A stretch of 64,000 nt of DNA, from NCBI GenBank assembly GCA_030016715.1, contig JASEJD010000001.1, forward strand, positions 1 to 64,000, given 5' to 3'. This DNA is from Methanobacteriaceae archaeon. Its GTDB lineage: Archaea > Methanobacteriota > Methanobacteria > Methanobacteriales > Methanobacteriaceae. Shown piece by piece: positions 1 through 8,944 of this stretch. A program made the translations under genes and the position numbers. The notes under the pieces were generated by a model. The model ran no database searches. It was not told the origin of the DNA and was given only the letters and a program-made list of their open reading frames with translations. Every line of letters begins with the position of its first letter. Positions within the stretch are counted from its first letter, which is position 1.

Positions 1-2
1 TG

Positions 3-188
3 GAAGGAAAAAGTATATTTGCTAAATTCGTTATAGATTGTGATAAGAATATTAGAGCAAATGATGAAGTTCTTATTGTTAATAAAGATGATAAATTATT
101 GGCCTTTGGAAAGTCTGTTTTGAACAGTAGAGAAATAATAGAATTTAATATAGGTCAAGCAGTAAAAACTAGAAAAGGAGGAATTTAA
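3..188 (+). CDS. PUA-domain protein, C-terminal fragment (5' end outside window)
   Basis: An open frame enters from the left edge and ends with TAA at 186-188. The 61 visible residues look like a PUA RNA-binding domain: the pattern SIFAKFVIDCD, then IRANDEVLIVN, LLAFGKS and a closing GQAVKTRKGG is typical of PUA domains at the C-terminus of tRNA-guanine transglycosylase-like and other archaeal RNA-modifying proteins. The stop overlaps the start of the next gene (TAATG), so it is translationally coupled to the NAC gene. The catalytic part lies outside the window, so the exact enzyme cannot be named. Confidence 0.75.
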   Translation, partial: EGKSIFAKFVIDCDKNIRANDEVLIVNKDDKLLAFGKSVLNSREIIEFNIGQAVKTRKGGI

Positions 189-553
189 TGTTACCAGGTG
201 CAGGTATGAATCCGAAACAACTGAAACAAATGCAACGTGCTATGAAACAAATGGGAATGGATATGAAAGAGGTTAAAGGTGCTAAAGAAGTTATTATCAA
301 ATTTAAAGATAAAGAGATTGTTATTAATAATCCTAAAATAAATATCATGGATTTCATGGGTCAAATTACATATCAAGTCACTGGAAAGCCTCAAGAGAAA
401 AAATTAGAAGTTGAATTGGAAATACCTCAAGATGATATTGAGATGGTAGCTAATTCATCTGGAGCAAGTTTAGAGGAAGCCGAAAAAGCTCTTAGAGAGT
501 CTGATGGTGATTTGGCAGCAGCAATTATGAAGATTAGGGAGAGTATAAAATAA
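188..553 (+). CDS. nac: Nascent polypeptide-associated complex protein (archaeal NAC)
   Basis: This encodes a 121-residue ribosome-associated chaperone that binds emerging polypeptides; archaea make a homodimer from one gene. The N-terminus has the Met/Gln-rich basic helix seen in archaeal NAC (MLPGAGMNPKQLKQMQRAMK), followed by the NAC beta-barrel (VKGAKEVIIKFKDKEIVI) at about residues 30-75. A C-terminal UBA domain follows (DDIEMVANSSGASLEEAEK, about 80-120). Length and domain order match the family. The ATG overlaps the upstream stop and an AGGAGGA ribosome binding site lies just before it. The next gene starts on the base after its stop. Confidence 0.95.
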   Translation: MLPGAGMNPKQLKQMQRAMKQMGMDMKEVKGAKEVIIKFKDKEIVINNPKINIMDFMGQITYQVTGKPQEKKLEVELEIPQDDIEMVANSSGASLEEAEKALRESDGDLAAAIMKIRESIK

Positions 554-1306
554 ATGGTAGTAATTGCCCATGTATCAGATCTCCATGTTGGAGCATTTAA
601 TTTCAGGAAAAAATTATTATCAGAAGCTATTGAAAGAATTAATGATTTAAATCCGGATGTGGTAATTGTTACTGGTGATATAACTGAAAATGGTTACCAC
701 ATGGAATTTGTTTTGGCTGAAGAATATTTAGAAATGATAGAAAGTCCTATGATGGTTGTACCTGGAAATCATGATGCTCGTCATGTGGGTAACGAATCAT
801 TCCAGGAAATTATACACCAACGATATGGCACTTTAAACTTGAATAATAAAAACATGAAAATAATTGGGATGGACAGTAGCGAGCCTGATTTAAATTATGG
901 GAAAATAGGCCGATCACAGCAAGCAAGAATGGAAAGTGAACTAATAAAGGCCAGAAAAAAGAATTTATATAAAATAATAGCCCTCCACCATCATATTATA
1001 CCCGTGCCAAAAACGGGTAGGGAAAGAAATGTCCTAACTGATGCTGGAGATATATTGAAATCAGTTATAGATGGAAAAGCAGATCTTGTACTTTCTGGCC
1101 ATAAACATGTTCCCCATGTCTGGTTAGTAGAAAATACCGCCTTTGTAACGGCAGGGACTGTTTCTTCCCTGAAACTTCGAGGTAAAGATCTACCCTCCTT
1201 TAATATTATTAACATAACAGATGAAACCATTGAAATTGTTCTAAATCAACTCGGTGGAAAATCAAAATCCATTGTAAAATATGAAAACTCTTGTAAAATA
1301 AATTAA
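554..1306 (+). CDS. Metallophosphoesterase (calcineurin-like, CpdA-type)
   Basis: This is a 250-residue cytosolic phosphoesterase with the full two-metal motif set: HVSDLHVG near residue 6, VVTGDITENG near 40, PGNHD near 71, a LHHH block near 144 and SGHKHVP near 176. These match the D-x-H, G-D, GNHD/E, H and GHxH ligands of calcineurin-like phosphatases. Overall layout is closest to the cyclic-nucleotide phosphodiesterase (CpdA/Icc) branch, but the substrate cannot be read from sequence. The ATG follows the NAC stop with no gap, so the gene is likely cotranscribed with NAC and the PUA gene. Confidence 0.9.
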   Translation: MVVIAHVSDLHVGAFNFRKKLLSEAIERINDLNPDVVIVTGDITENGYHMEFVLAEEYLEMIESPMMVVPGNHDARHVGNESFQEIIHQRYGTLNLNNKNMKIIGMDSSEPDLNYGKIGRSQQARMESELIKARKKNLYKIIALHHHIIPVPKTGRERNVLTDAGDILKSVIDGKADLVLSGHKHVPHVWLVENTAFVTAGTVSSLKLRGKDLPSFNIINITDETIEIVLNQLGGKSKSIVKYENSCKIN

Positions 1307-1445
1307 AGAATATACAAATAATTATAATAATATTAAAAGCTATTTATATAATATAAAGGATTTTTACTATATTTAAATATAAGTTTATTATAATTATAAT
1401 TATATAGACAATCATTTAATAAAAAAACCATTTAAAGGTGGTTAA

Positions 1446-2471
1446 TTGAAAGTCATAGTAGATGCATCAAATGTAGCCCATTTTGGGAAGAAAAAAGACG
1501 CTAATCCTCTTTTAAGTAACATAGAAAATGCTCTAAAAGCTTTAAAAGAGTTAGGATATGAACCTGTTGTGGTAGCAGATGCATCATTGCGTCATGAGAT
1601 TGATGATAAAGAAACCTTTAACCAGTTAATTGCTGAAGGCAAAGTACATCAAGTACCCTCTGGTACCACGGCTGACCACTTTATACTGAAATATGCAGAA
1701 GATGAAGATGCTAAAATTTTATCTAATGATGTATTCCGGGAATTTTTCGATGAATTTCATGATATTAACAGCAGGAGAATTCCTTATGACATTAAAGAGG
1801 GTAAAGTTATAATTGGAAAATCTTCACAACCCAAAAAAGTTAAAAACATATTACAAAAAATTTGTAACCAGATTCTCTCTGAATTTGAAAAAAAGAATAT
1901 GGATGCCTTTAAATTAAAGAAAGGGAAAAAAATAAGTGGTATTGCTATTGCAAAGGAAGCCATTGATAGAATAACTAAAAGCAAAGAAGAAGGTCTTGAA
2001 CCAAAACTTGAGAGTGTTTTCCTTAAAATACCTCTATTTGATAAAGTCATGAACATGGTTGAGGAAGCTGAAAAAACCAGTGACTTTATCATATTTGTAT
2101 TGGTACATCCCAAGGATTATAGGGACGCTGTTAAAAATGCGGGAAACATAGCTGTTACTGTGGGAGATAGATTGAAATTAGAACATGCTCCTCTGGTAGC
2201 TGTTAGAAATGATTTATTTATAAAACCTGGGACATTTGAATTAAATATACTCTATTCGGACGAAGTAGAGGAAGAATCCTCCTATAATGTAAACATTACC
2301 ATAAATGACCATGACTATTCTTTTGTTAAGAAAAATTCGCGAAATATTGCCAGTACAGTTGCATCAAGAATTGGAACATGGAAATTTCCAATAGTATCAG
2401 TTAAACCCAGTATGCTGATGGAAAAACCTGGACAATTTGATATTATTTTAGAAAAAGGAGGAGAAAATTAA
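1446..2471 (+). CDS. NYN/PIN-fold RNase (Zc3h12a-like) with duplicated C-terminal domain
   Basis: This is a 341-residue protein starting at TTG behind AAAGGTGGT. Residues 1-110 match the Zc3h12a/NYN ribonuclease fold: VDASNVAHFG (Asp6, Asn9), VVADAS (Asp45), TTADHFILKYA (Asp77) and ILSNDVFREF (Asp95) supply the acidic metal-binding cluster. Residues about 110-190 are basic and Lys-rich. The C-terminal 150 residues contain two similar units, one with AGNIAVTVGDRLK...KPGTFELNILY and one with SRNIASTVASRIG...KPGQFDIILEK, so a roughly 70-residue domain is duplicated. The stop overlaps the next ATG (TAATG), coupling it to the palm-domain membrane protein. RNA cleavage is inferred from the fold; the target is unknown. 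Confidence 0.8.
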   Translation: MKVIVDASNVAHFGKKKDANPLLSNIENALKALKELGYEPVVVADASLRHEIDDKETFNQLIAEGKVHQVPSGTTADHFILKYAEDEDAKILSNDVFREFFDEFHDINSRRIPYDIKEGKVIIGKSSQPKKVKNILQKICNQILSEFEKKNMDAFKLKKGKKISGIAIAKEAIDRITKSKEEGLEPKLESVFLKIPLFDKVMNMVEEAEKTSDFIIFVLVHPKDYRDAVKNAGNIAVTVGDRLKLEHAPLVAVRNDLFIKPGTFELNILYSDEVEEESSYNVNITINDHDYSFVKKNSRNIASTVASRIGTWKFPIVSVKPSMLMEKPGQFDIILEKGGEN

Positions 2472-3685
2472 TGGTAACGAATTATATAATGCGTGCTATT
2501 TTTAGTTTCTTCCTTAAAAAGAAGGTTCTGAGCATTGGAACTAAATATTACCCCACCAATACCCGGGAAAGGGAATATGTGGAAATGATTAACTATACTC
2601 AGACTATGCTCCTTGAACTAGAACCAGCCCATATAAATACTAATAATATATTCAAAAACCTGGTAAATGAAGTAGGTCCAGAAAACATTCCAGAGACCCG
2701 TAAATTTATAGAATTAAAACCAGCAGAAAATAAAGTGGATGAATATGCCCTACTCAGTAACATAATAATGGGAAGTGACCGTTTTCTATACATTGAAATA
2801 TTTAATCATGGCAGTGTAATTAAAGATTTTGTAAATTTAATTGTTAAAGAAAGAGGTACTATTATTGAAGAAAGTGACACTGAAATTGTCGCTAGAATGT
2901 TATCTAAGAATGATGCAATTAGGATAGCCATAAAACTCATTAGATTGGGAATGGAAAAGGATATGGGCATTAGAGCCGCGGTAGGGATGACTGGTGCTGC
3001 GGCTATAGAAAGAGCCATTAATCTCAATAAAGAAATTGGTGAAATCTCCGGAGTAGGTTTTACTAAACTTGGTGGGGAATATGCCATAGTATTTTCCTCA
3101 AAATTTGAGAAGTTACAAGGAAAACCAACATATTATGATAATTATTTATTTATAGATGTAATTGACTCCACCCACTTCATTGAGGAACAAGGACGAGATA
3201 AACTTGTTGATATTATGAATGAAATAAAAAAATTCATCGAGACTGATTGTAAAGGTAAGATTGAAGGATATCGAGAAGGTGGAGATGATCTAATAGCAAA
3301 TTTACCCACTAAAGATGCTGCATTAAGGGCTGGAATTGATTCAGCATGGTACGGTCTTAATAGAGGGGTTGAAATAAGAGCTGGTATTGGGAAAAGTAGA
3401 AGAGAAGCTGGGGAAAAAGCACAGATGGCCGATGACATAAAAATATGGAATAATAGTACAGTTATGGTTTTTGACATAGCAGACGGAGTTTATGCTTATT
3501 TCGTCCCTTCTGAATTTACCAAGGCTGTGATAGACTTCGCATTCTATAGTAAGGGTAAAGCTGCTATAATCTTTATCTTTGTATTCCTTGCCACCTTTTT
3601 AGGATGGAATCTTAATCCAGAGTATGGTTGGGTTTTTGGTTTATTAGCAATTCTTCTTTCCATAGTGTATGCAGTAGCTCGTTAG
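2471..3685 (+). CDS. Membrane-anchored tandem palm-domain protein with GGDD motif (GTP cyclohydrolase III / nucleotidyl-cyclase-like)
   Basis: This is a 404-residue protein coupled by a 1-base overlap to the NYN RNase. Residues 227-236 read FIDVIDSTHF (Asp229, Asp232), residues 270-273 are GGDD and residues 303-307 RAGIG. This is the arrangement of catalytic palm domains in GGDEF/class III cyclases, Cas10 and archaeal GTP cyclohydrolase III. A weaker copy precedes it at about 125-210, with GIRAAVGMTGAAAIERA aligning to EIRAGIGKSRREAGEKA but without the GGDD residues. This tandem layout resembles GTP cyclohydrolase III as I recall it. Two membrane helices (about 364-380 and 385-402) end the protein. 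The substrate is unknown and could be GTP or ATP. Confidence 0.65.
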   Translation: MVTNYIMRAIFSFFLKKKVLSIGTKYYPTNTREREYVEMINYTQTMLLELEPAHINTNNIFKNLVNEVGPENIPETRKFIELKPAENKVDEYALLSNIIMGSDRFLYIEIFNHGSVIKDFVNLIVKERGTIIEESDTEIVARMLSKNDAIRIAIKLIRLGMEKDMGIRAAVGMTGAAAIERAINLNKEIGEISGVGFTKLGGEYAIVFSSKFEKLQGKPTYYDNYLFIDVIDSTHFIEEQGRDKLVDIMNEIKKFIETDCKGKIEGYREGGDDLIANLPTKDAALRAGIDSAWYGLNRGVEIRAGIGKSRREAGEKAQMADDIKIWNNSTVMVFDIADGVYAYFVPSEFTKAVIDFAFYSKGKAAIIFIFVFLATFLGWNLNPEYGWVFGLLAILLSIVYAVAR

Positions 3686-3744
3686 TAGTAAGTATAGAAA
3701 CCTTTTTAAACACTGAAAAATAAAAATTAATTGGGGTAGGAATT

Positions 3745-4077
3745 ATGAGACCTGAAACTGAAGGAAAAATTATGGTTGCATTCGTTATTTCATTGATTGC
3801 TTTTAGTTGTGGATCTGGAGTGGGTATAGTTATTGGTTTATCACAAAATGATAGTTCATCCCCATTTTCATTAAATTTTACTGAAGACAAAGATCCAGAT
3901 TTACCACCGATGACTCCAAACCAAGTGACCAGCGATAATACACAGTCTAAACCTTCCACTGGAGGAAACTACCAAGAAGTCTATGTGGAAAATCCCAGAA
4001 AACCAACAAATAACAACAATAATCAACAAAATCAAGAACCAACTGACAATGAAGGCAACGAAAATGACACGGGTTAA
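3745..4077 (+). CDS. Small membrane-anchored protein with Asn/Gln/Pro-rich tail
   Basis: This is a 110-residue protein that I do not recognise. It begins with a short charged stretch (MRPETEGK) and one hydrophobic helix at about residues 9-32. A long polar tail rich in Asn, Gln, Pro, Thr and acidic residues follows, with a run of five Asn near residue 93. The tail looks disordered and is probably outside the membrane. The ATG follows a GGGGTAGGAATT ribosome binding site. It lies 59 bases after the palm-domain gene and could be a third member of that unit, but composition alone gives no function. Confidence 0.6.
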   Translation: MRPETEGKIMVAFVISLIAFSCGSGVGIVIGLSQNDSSSPFSLNFTEDKDPDLPPMTPNQVTSDNTQSKPSTGGNYQEVYVENPRKPTNNNNNQQNQEPTDNEGNENDTG

Positions 4078-4162
4078 AAATAACCCAATTTTATTTATTT
4101 TTATTTAAAAATAGTTTGAATATTTAGGAAATAGTTTTAAACTACTTATATTAGTGATTTTT

Positions 4163-5356
4163 ATGGAAATTATAGATGGAGGAATATGTGCTGTAGATGA
4201 TGTCAAAGCCTACGGTGCATCAGATGGAAAATATGGTGCTGCAGTTATTTTATGCAGGGATAGTCATGCAGCTGCTGTTTTTACATCTAATAAAGTTGTA
4301 GCCGCACCTATAATTATTTCCAAGAAAAACATAGAGAATGGTAAACTATCAGCGATTGTAGCCAACAGTGGAAATGCCAACTGTTTTACTGGTGAAAAAG
4401 GTTTAGATGATGCTAAAAATATGATAAATCTTGTTGCCCAAAAAATCCATGTTAATCCTGATGATGTGGCAGTTGGGTCAACTGGTGTAATTGGCAGGAA
4501 AATGCCAATGCAAAAAATAAATAAACTAATCGAAAAATGTTTAGAAAATCTGGAAAATTCTAAGGAAGCATCAAAAAAAGCTGCGGAAGCTATAATGACT
4601 ACTGACAAACACCCCAAACAGATTGCAGTTAAGACTTTACTAAAAAATGGTATTTCAGTGAAGATAGGGGGAATTGTTAAAGGTTCTGGAATGATAGAAC
4701 CTAATATGGGTACAATGTTATGCTATCTCACCACCGATGTTAAAGCATCCCCTTCACAGCTCCAAGCAGCACTAAAAAAGGCCGTGGATGTTTCATTTAA
4801 TATGCTTGTCATAGATGGTGATGAAAGTACCAATGATATGGTTGTATTGATGGCTAATGGGAAATCAGGTGAAATTGATCAAAATTTTCAAGATGCTCTA
4901 GAGTTTGTGTGTAAAGAATTAGCTAAGATGATGGCTAAAGATGGTGAAGGAGCTACTAAATATATGGAAGTTAGGGTGAAAGGTGCTTATACTGTTGAAG
5001 ATGCCAGGAAAGCTGCTAAAGCCGTTGCTAAATCCTCACTGGTTAAAACTGCTCTATTTGGTGCTGACCCTAACTGGGGAAGAATAGTTGCTGCAGTAGG
5101 ATATTCTGGGGCGGATATGGATGAAAAACTTATTAGCGTAGCTCTTGAATCTGAAGATAAGTTGATAGGTATAGTAGAAAAGGGTGAGGTTAAGGCATAC
5201 CAAGGTTCTGATGAGCTTGAAAAAGCAGAAGATATAATGAAAAATAGGGAGATAAATATTATTATTGACTTGGGTATGGGAGTTCATACTGCTGTGGCCT
5301 ATGGATGTGACTTAAGTTACGATTACATAAAAATAAATGCAGAATACACTACCTAA
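4163..5356 (+). CDS. argJ: Glutamate N-acetyltransferase / ornithine acetyltransferase ArgJ
   Basis: ArgJ moves the acetyl group from N-acetylornithine to glutamate, closing the cyclic arginine pathway. The family is an Ntn-hydrolase that cuts itself before a Thr nucleophile; here that site reads [14 protein letters not shown], with Thr184 after Gly rather than the more usual Ala. Other family blocks are [34 protein letters not shown] and [11 protein letters not shown] place the start at ATG 4163 (MEIIDGG), the family-like N-terminus; an in-frame GTG at 4154 is also possible, and no strong ribosome binding site marks either. argB follows, consistent with an arginine cluster. Confidence 0.95.
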   Translation: MEIIDGGICAVDDVKAYGASDGKYGAAVILCRDSHAAAVFTSNKVVAAPIIISKKNIENGKLSAIVANSGNANCFTGEKGLDDAKNMINLVAQKIHVNPDDVAVGSTGVIGRKMPMQKINKLIEKCLENLENSKEASKKAAEAIMTTDKHPKQIAVKTLLKNGISVKIGGIVKGSGMIEPNMGTMLCYLTTDVKASPSQLQAALKKAVDVSFNMLVIDGDESTNDMVVLMANGKSGEIDQNFQDALEFVCKELAKMMAKDGEGATKYMEVRVKGAYTVEDARKAAKAVAKSSLVKTALFGADPNWGRIVAAVGYSGADMDEKLISVALESEDKLIGIVEKGEVKAYQGSDELEKAEDIMKNREINIIIDLGMGVHTAVAYGCDLSYDYIKINAEYTT

Positions 5357-5444
5357 TATTAATCAGGAGTTTAAAAAAAATGATAATAAATAGTTTTAAT
5401 GCAATTATTTAATAGATTTAAATTAATTATGAATGGAGATAACC

Positions 5445-6326
5445 ATGAAAACTGTTAACATTCTGATTGAGGCACTGCCTTATATCAAAAAGTTTCATAA
5501 AAAAAAGATTTTAATCAAGTACGGCGGCCATGCCATGATTGATGCTGCTGCTATGGAATCAACAGCTCGAGATACTGTTCTATTGAAGTATGTTGGTATG
5601 GAGCCAATAGTAGTACATGGAGGCGGTCCTGAAATATCCAGATCAATGAATAAGTTAGGAAAAGAACCAAAATTTATTGAAGGTTTGAGAATAACTGATC
5701 AGGAAACAATGGATATTGTGAAAATGGTTCTAGTAGGCAAGATTAACACTGAGATAGTATCCAAAATATGTTTACATGGTGGTAAAGGCATAGGTCTGTC
5801 TGGAAAGGACAGTCAACTTTTACTGGCTAAGAAAAAGGATCCACACATGATAATGGATAAGGTTACAGGTGAAGAGAAGTATGTTGATCTAGGATTGGTA
5901 GGAAAGATTGAATCTATTAATCCAGAAATTATTGATATGTTAACTGAAAATAACTACATACCCATAATATCCCCAATAGGTGTTGATATAAACGCAAATT
6001 CTCTCAATCTCAATGCAGATACAGTAGCCGGAGATATTGCATCTGAAGTGAATGCTGAAAAACTAATAATACTCACTGATGTTCCGGGAATATTAGAAGA
6101 TCCTTCAGATCCAGAATCCCTAATTAAGGAAATTGGTATTGATGAGGTGAAAGAATTAATAGAAGCCGGTACTATAAAAGAAGGAATGCTACCAAAAACA
6201 TTAACTTGTATGGATGCTATTGAAGGTGGTGTTAAATCGGCTCATATTATCGATGGAAGAATAAAACATTCCATCTTACTGGAAATATTTACCAAAAAAG
6301 GAATTGGAACAATGATAACCCTTTGA
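5445..6326 (+). CDS. argB: Acetylglutamate kinase ArgB
   Basis: ArgB phosphorylates N-acetylglutamate with ATP, the step after ArgJ makes its substrate. The amino-acid-kinase fold is clear: KYGGHAMID near the N-terminus, [10 protein letters not shown] with the glycine-rich loop, [22 protein letters not shown] and LTDVPGIL. It has 293 residues, the normal family length. I choose ATG 5445 ([15 protein letters not shown]) because GGAG at 5435-5438 is correctly spaced for it. The ATG at 5433 would lie upstream of that site. It follows argJ by 88 bases on the same strand. Confidence 0.95.
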   Translation: MKTVNILIEALPYIKKFHKKKILIKYGGHAMIDAAAMESTARDTVLLKYVGMEPIVVHGGGPEISRSMNKLGKEPKFIEGLRITDQETMDIVKMVLVGKINTEIVSKICLHGGKGIGLSGKDSQLLLAKKKDPHMIMDKVTGEEKYVDLGLVGKIESINPEIIDMLTENNYIPIISPIGVDINANSLNLNADTVAGDIASEVNAEKLIILTDVPGILEDPSDPESLIKEIGIDEVKELIEAGTIKEGMLPKTLTCMDAIEGGVKSAHIIDGRIKHSILLEIFTKKGIGTMITL

Positions 6327-6347
6327 TAATTAATAATATCTTTTTTA

Positions 6348-7337
6348 TTATTCTAATCTACTCTTTATTTCACTTGCTATTTCCATGGTAGAATTAGAAC
6401 CCCCTAAATCTGGAGTTAATATTTTACCCTCCCTTAGCAGATTAATAATCACATTTTCCAATCTGCGAGCTTCATAGTTCTCACCTAAATAATCAAGCAT
6501 CATAACTACTGATAATAACATGGCTAATGGATTAGAAATGTTTCTTCCTGCAATATCTGGAGCAGATCCATGTACTGGCTCAAATAACGCATTGGATTCT
6601 CCAATATTGGCTGATGGCGCTAATCCTAATCCGCCTACCAGTCCTGATCCTTCATCAGATAATATATCACCAAAAAGATTCGTAGTAACAATAACATCAA
6701 AATCATGGGGCTTGGTAATCATCAACATCGCCGTGGCATCCACATATTTATCCTCTACTTCAATATCGGGATATTCTTTTGCTATATTATAGAAAGTTTC
6801 CTTAAAAATTCCATCTGTTTTTTTCAAGACGTTAGATTTATGAACTGCTGTTATCTTATTGCGATTGTTTTTCCTGGAATAATCAAATGCAAATTTAGAT
6901 ATTCTCTTGCAAGCCTTTCTAGTAATAACTCTAAGAGCAGTGGCACCTTCTTCATTATATTCTTCAACCCCTGAATATAAACCCTCACTATTCTCCCTTA
7001 TAATAACCATATCCACGTTATTATAAAGTGAGTTTATACCCTCATAGGATTTAATAGGCCTTACATTGGCAAAAAGATCTAATTCTTTTCTCAAGGTTAT
7101 TATAGCACTTTTTTGGCCCGGAACAGTGGTAACCGCTCCAAAAAGAGTTGCATCAGCATTTAGTGATAGTTCTATAGTCTCTTGAGGAATGGTGGTACCA
7201 GTATCTTGGAAGCATTTATATCCAGCTAAAGCTTTATGAAATTTAAAATCAATGTTTAATGAGTTTAAAACATCTAATGCCGCATTAGAAACTTCAATTC
7301 CAATTCCATCTCCTGGAATTACAGTAATATTATACAT
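6348..7337 (-). CDS. Isopropylmalate/homoisocitrate dehydrogenase family (LeuB or AksF)
   Basis: This is a 329-residue NAD(P)-dependent beta-hydroxyacid oxidative decarboxylase. Diagnostic blocks are PGDGIGIEVSNAALDVL, the arginine loop LRKELDLFANVRPIKS, RENSEGLYSGVEE with the catalytic Tyr, VHKSNVLKKTDG with the catalytic Lys, TTNLFGDILSDEGSGLVGG with the metal-binding Asp residues, and EPVHGSAPDIAG. In methanogens such paralogs serve leucine synthesis (LeuB) or the chain extension that builds the coenzyme B heptanoyl arm (AksF). The sequence alone does not decide between them. It converges with argB, ending 21 bases after the argB stop. Confidence 0.9.
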   Translation of the reverse strand: MYNITVIPGDGIGIEVSNAALDVLNSLNIDFKFHKALAGYKCFQDTGTTIPQETIELSLNADATLFGAVTTVPGQKSAIITLRKELDLFANVRPIKSYEGINSLYNNVDMVIIRENSEGLYSGVEEYNEEGATALRVITRKACKRISKFAFDYSRKNNRNKITAVHKSNVLKKTDGIFKETFYNIAKEYPDIEVEDKYVDATAMLMITKPHDFDVIVTTNLFGDILSDEGSGLVGGLGLAPSANIGESNALFEPVHGSAPDIAGRNISNPLAMLLSVVMMLDYLGENYEARRLENVIINLLREGKILTPDLGGSNSTMEIASEIKSRLE

Positions 7338-7514
7338 AACTATTTCAAACCTTGCTTTTAATGATATATTTACTATTACCTATTATAATTTAATTATTCT
7401 AATATCTTTGAAGTATTCTATATATGTATTAATGGATAAAATAATAATTACTGGATAAACTTCTAAGCTTATAAAAGAATTGCAGTCAAAACCAAAAAAA
7501 TTTTGGTAGATATT

Positions 7515-7928
7515 ATGTGGAAGGTAATCATATTAATTGGAATTTTAGACTCTTTTCGAGGAAAACACGGTTCTTTAAAAAATTATAAAAAAAGATTAGA
7601 AGAATATAGGGAGCACGAAGCTGATACTCTGATTGATATGGGAGTAATATATTTAGAGGATGAAAAAGTTCCAGAAGCCCTTGAAAGATTTAAGGATGCA
7701 TTAAAGCTTTATCAAAAACTTCAATTTACTGAAGGAGAAGCATATACACAAAATTTAATAGGAGATACCTATTTAACAAGTAGAGACTTAGATAGAGCAT
7801 TAAAACATTACCAGGAATCCTTTAAATTATACACTTCTATTAGATCACCATTGAAAAATGAATTATTAGAGAAAATCAGAGACACTGAAAAAGCAAAAAA
7901 AGTAATTGAAATTGTTGATAAATCATAA
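7515..7928 (+). CDS. Short tetratricopeptide-repeat protein
   Basis: This is a 137-residue protein of TPR helices: ADTLIDMGVIYLEDEK, VPEALERFKDALKLYQKL, EGEAYTQNLIGDTYL and LDRALKHYQESFKLYTSI make about three repeats. It opens with a hydrophobic stretch (MWKVIILIGILDSF). I prefer the ATG at 7515; a TTG at 7503 is in frame. It is a paralog of the next gene: the two share about the same first 110 residues, including FDSF/LDSF, ALKNY/SLKNY and EADTLID. They lie 17 bases apart, so they look like a tandem duplication expressed together. TPRs bind proteins; no partner is suggested by the context. Confidence 0.75.
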   Translation: MWKVIILIGILDSFRGKHGSLKNYKKRLEEYREHEADTLIDMGVIYLEDEKVPEALERFKDALKLYQKLQFTEGEAYTQNLIGDTYLTSRDLDRALKHYQESFKLYTSIRSPLKNELLEKIRDTEKAKKVIEIVDKS

Positions 7929-7945
7929 CCCTTGTTGAAGATACA

Positions 7946-8944
7946 ATGTTAAAGAATCTGTTTATAATAGGAATATTTGACTCCTTTAAGGATAAAAGTA
8001 GTGCCTTAAAAAATTATGAAAAGAGGTTGCACAAATATCAGGAAGATGAAGCCGACACCTTAATAGACATTGGAGTAATTTACCTTGAAGAAGAACAAAT
8101 TGATGAAGCTCTTAAAAGTTTTAAAGAAGCATTAGATCTCTATAAAAAACTTAAATTTGTCGAAGGAGAAGCTTACACCGAAAATTTAATTGGAGATACT
8201 TACATAGCCAACCAGAATCTGACAGAGGCATTAAAACATTATGAAAAATCCCTAAAATTATATTCCGATATGGAATCACCATTATATAATGACCTCCAAG
8301 AAAAGATTGATATGGTTTTATCACTTCAAGAAGAAAACAAATCCCAAGAAATCTTAGAAGAAGTTTCAATTTCACCAAAAAATCAGGACTTTGAAAGGGA
8401 AGAAGATATGGAAGAAAGTTCCGGTGAAATATCTGGAATTGAGGAATTAGAATCTGCAGAGATAGATAATATCTTACCTAATAGTTCTAATATTTCAAAG
8501 TATGATTTAGATAGTAAAAAATTAGGCTCTAAGTTGGAAAGAGTAATTCAAATGCTTGAAAATGTGGATATGTACGAAACCTATTCTCATGAGAAAGACC
8601 CTATAAACTATCTTAAAGATGCTTATGTTAATTCTGAATTAATTGATGATAAAACCGGGAAAGCTACTATTGGGCTACTTATAGGAGATGTTCTGTTAAA
8701 GAAAGGTGAAGCAGATAAAGCACTTCAAACATTTAAAGAATCCTTTGAGATTTTTAATGAAAATAATGATGAAAAAGGAGAAGCTTTATCCTTACTTTTA
8801 ATTGGAAGTGTTTCTTACTTATTAAATGATAAAAAAACTATGTATAATGTGTTTAAAAAGTCTTTAGAAATATTTAATAAATTAAACGATAAAAAAGGAG
8901 AATCAGTTGCAATAGATCTAATAAACACCCTTTATAAAGGCTAG
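7946..8944 (+). CDS. Tetratricopeptide-repeat protein, longer paralog
   Basis: This is a 332-residue TPR protein. Residues 1-115 are a close copy of the preceding gene product (NLFIIGIFDSFKDKSSALKNYEKRL, split over several identical positions). An acidic linker follows at about 125-185, rich in Glu and Ser. A second TPR block at about 200-330 includes IGLLIGDVLLKKGEADKAL, EKGEALSLLLIGSV and KKGESVAIDLINTLY. The acidic linker suggests two separate interaction modules. The ATG lies 17 bases after the upstream stop, in the same transcription unit. Function unknown beyond protein binding. Confidence 0.8.
   Translation: MLKNLFIIGIFDSFKDKSSALKNYEKRLHKYQEDEADTLIDIGVIYLEEEQIDEALKSFKEALDLYKKLKFVEGEAYTENLIGDTYIANQNLTEALKHYEKSLKLYSDMESPLYNDLQEKIDMVLSLQEENKSQEILEEVSISPKNQDFEREEDMEESSGEISGIEELESAEIDNILPNSSNISKYDLDSKKLGSKLERVIQMLENVDMYETYSHEKDPINYLKDAYVNSELIDDKTGKATIGLLIGDVLLKKGEADKALQTFKESFEIFNENNDEKGEALSLLLIGSVSYLLNDKKTMYNVFKKSLEIFNKLNDKKGESVAIDLINTLYKG

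Noticed and set aside
2471-3685. Reading the GGDD protein as Cas10/CRISPR polymerase
   Set aside because: It lacks HD nuclease and Zn-finger regions, is membrane-anchored, and its RAGIG and tandem layout fit GTP cyclohydrolase III-like proteins better.
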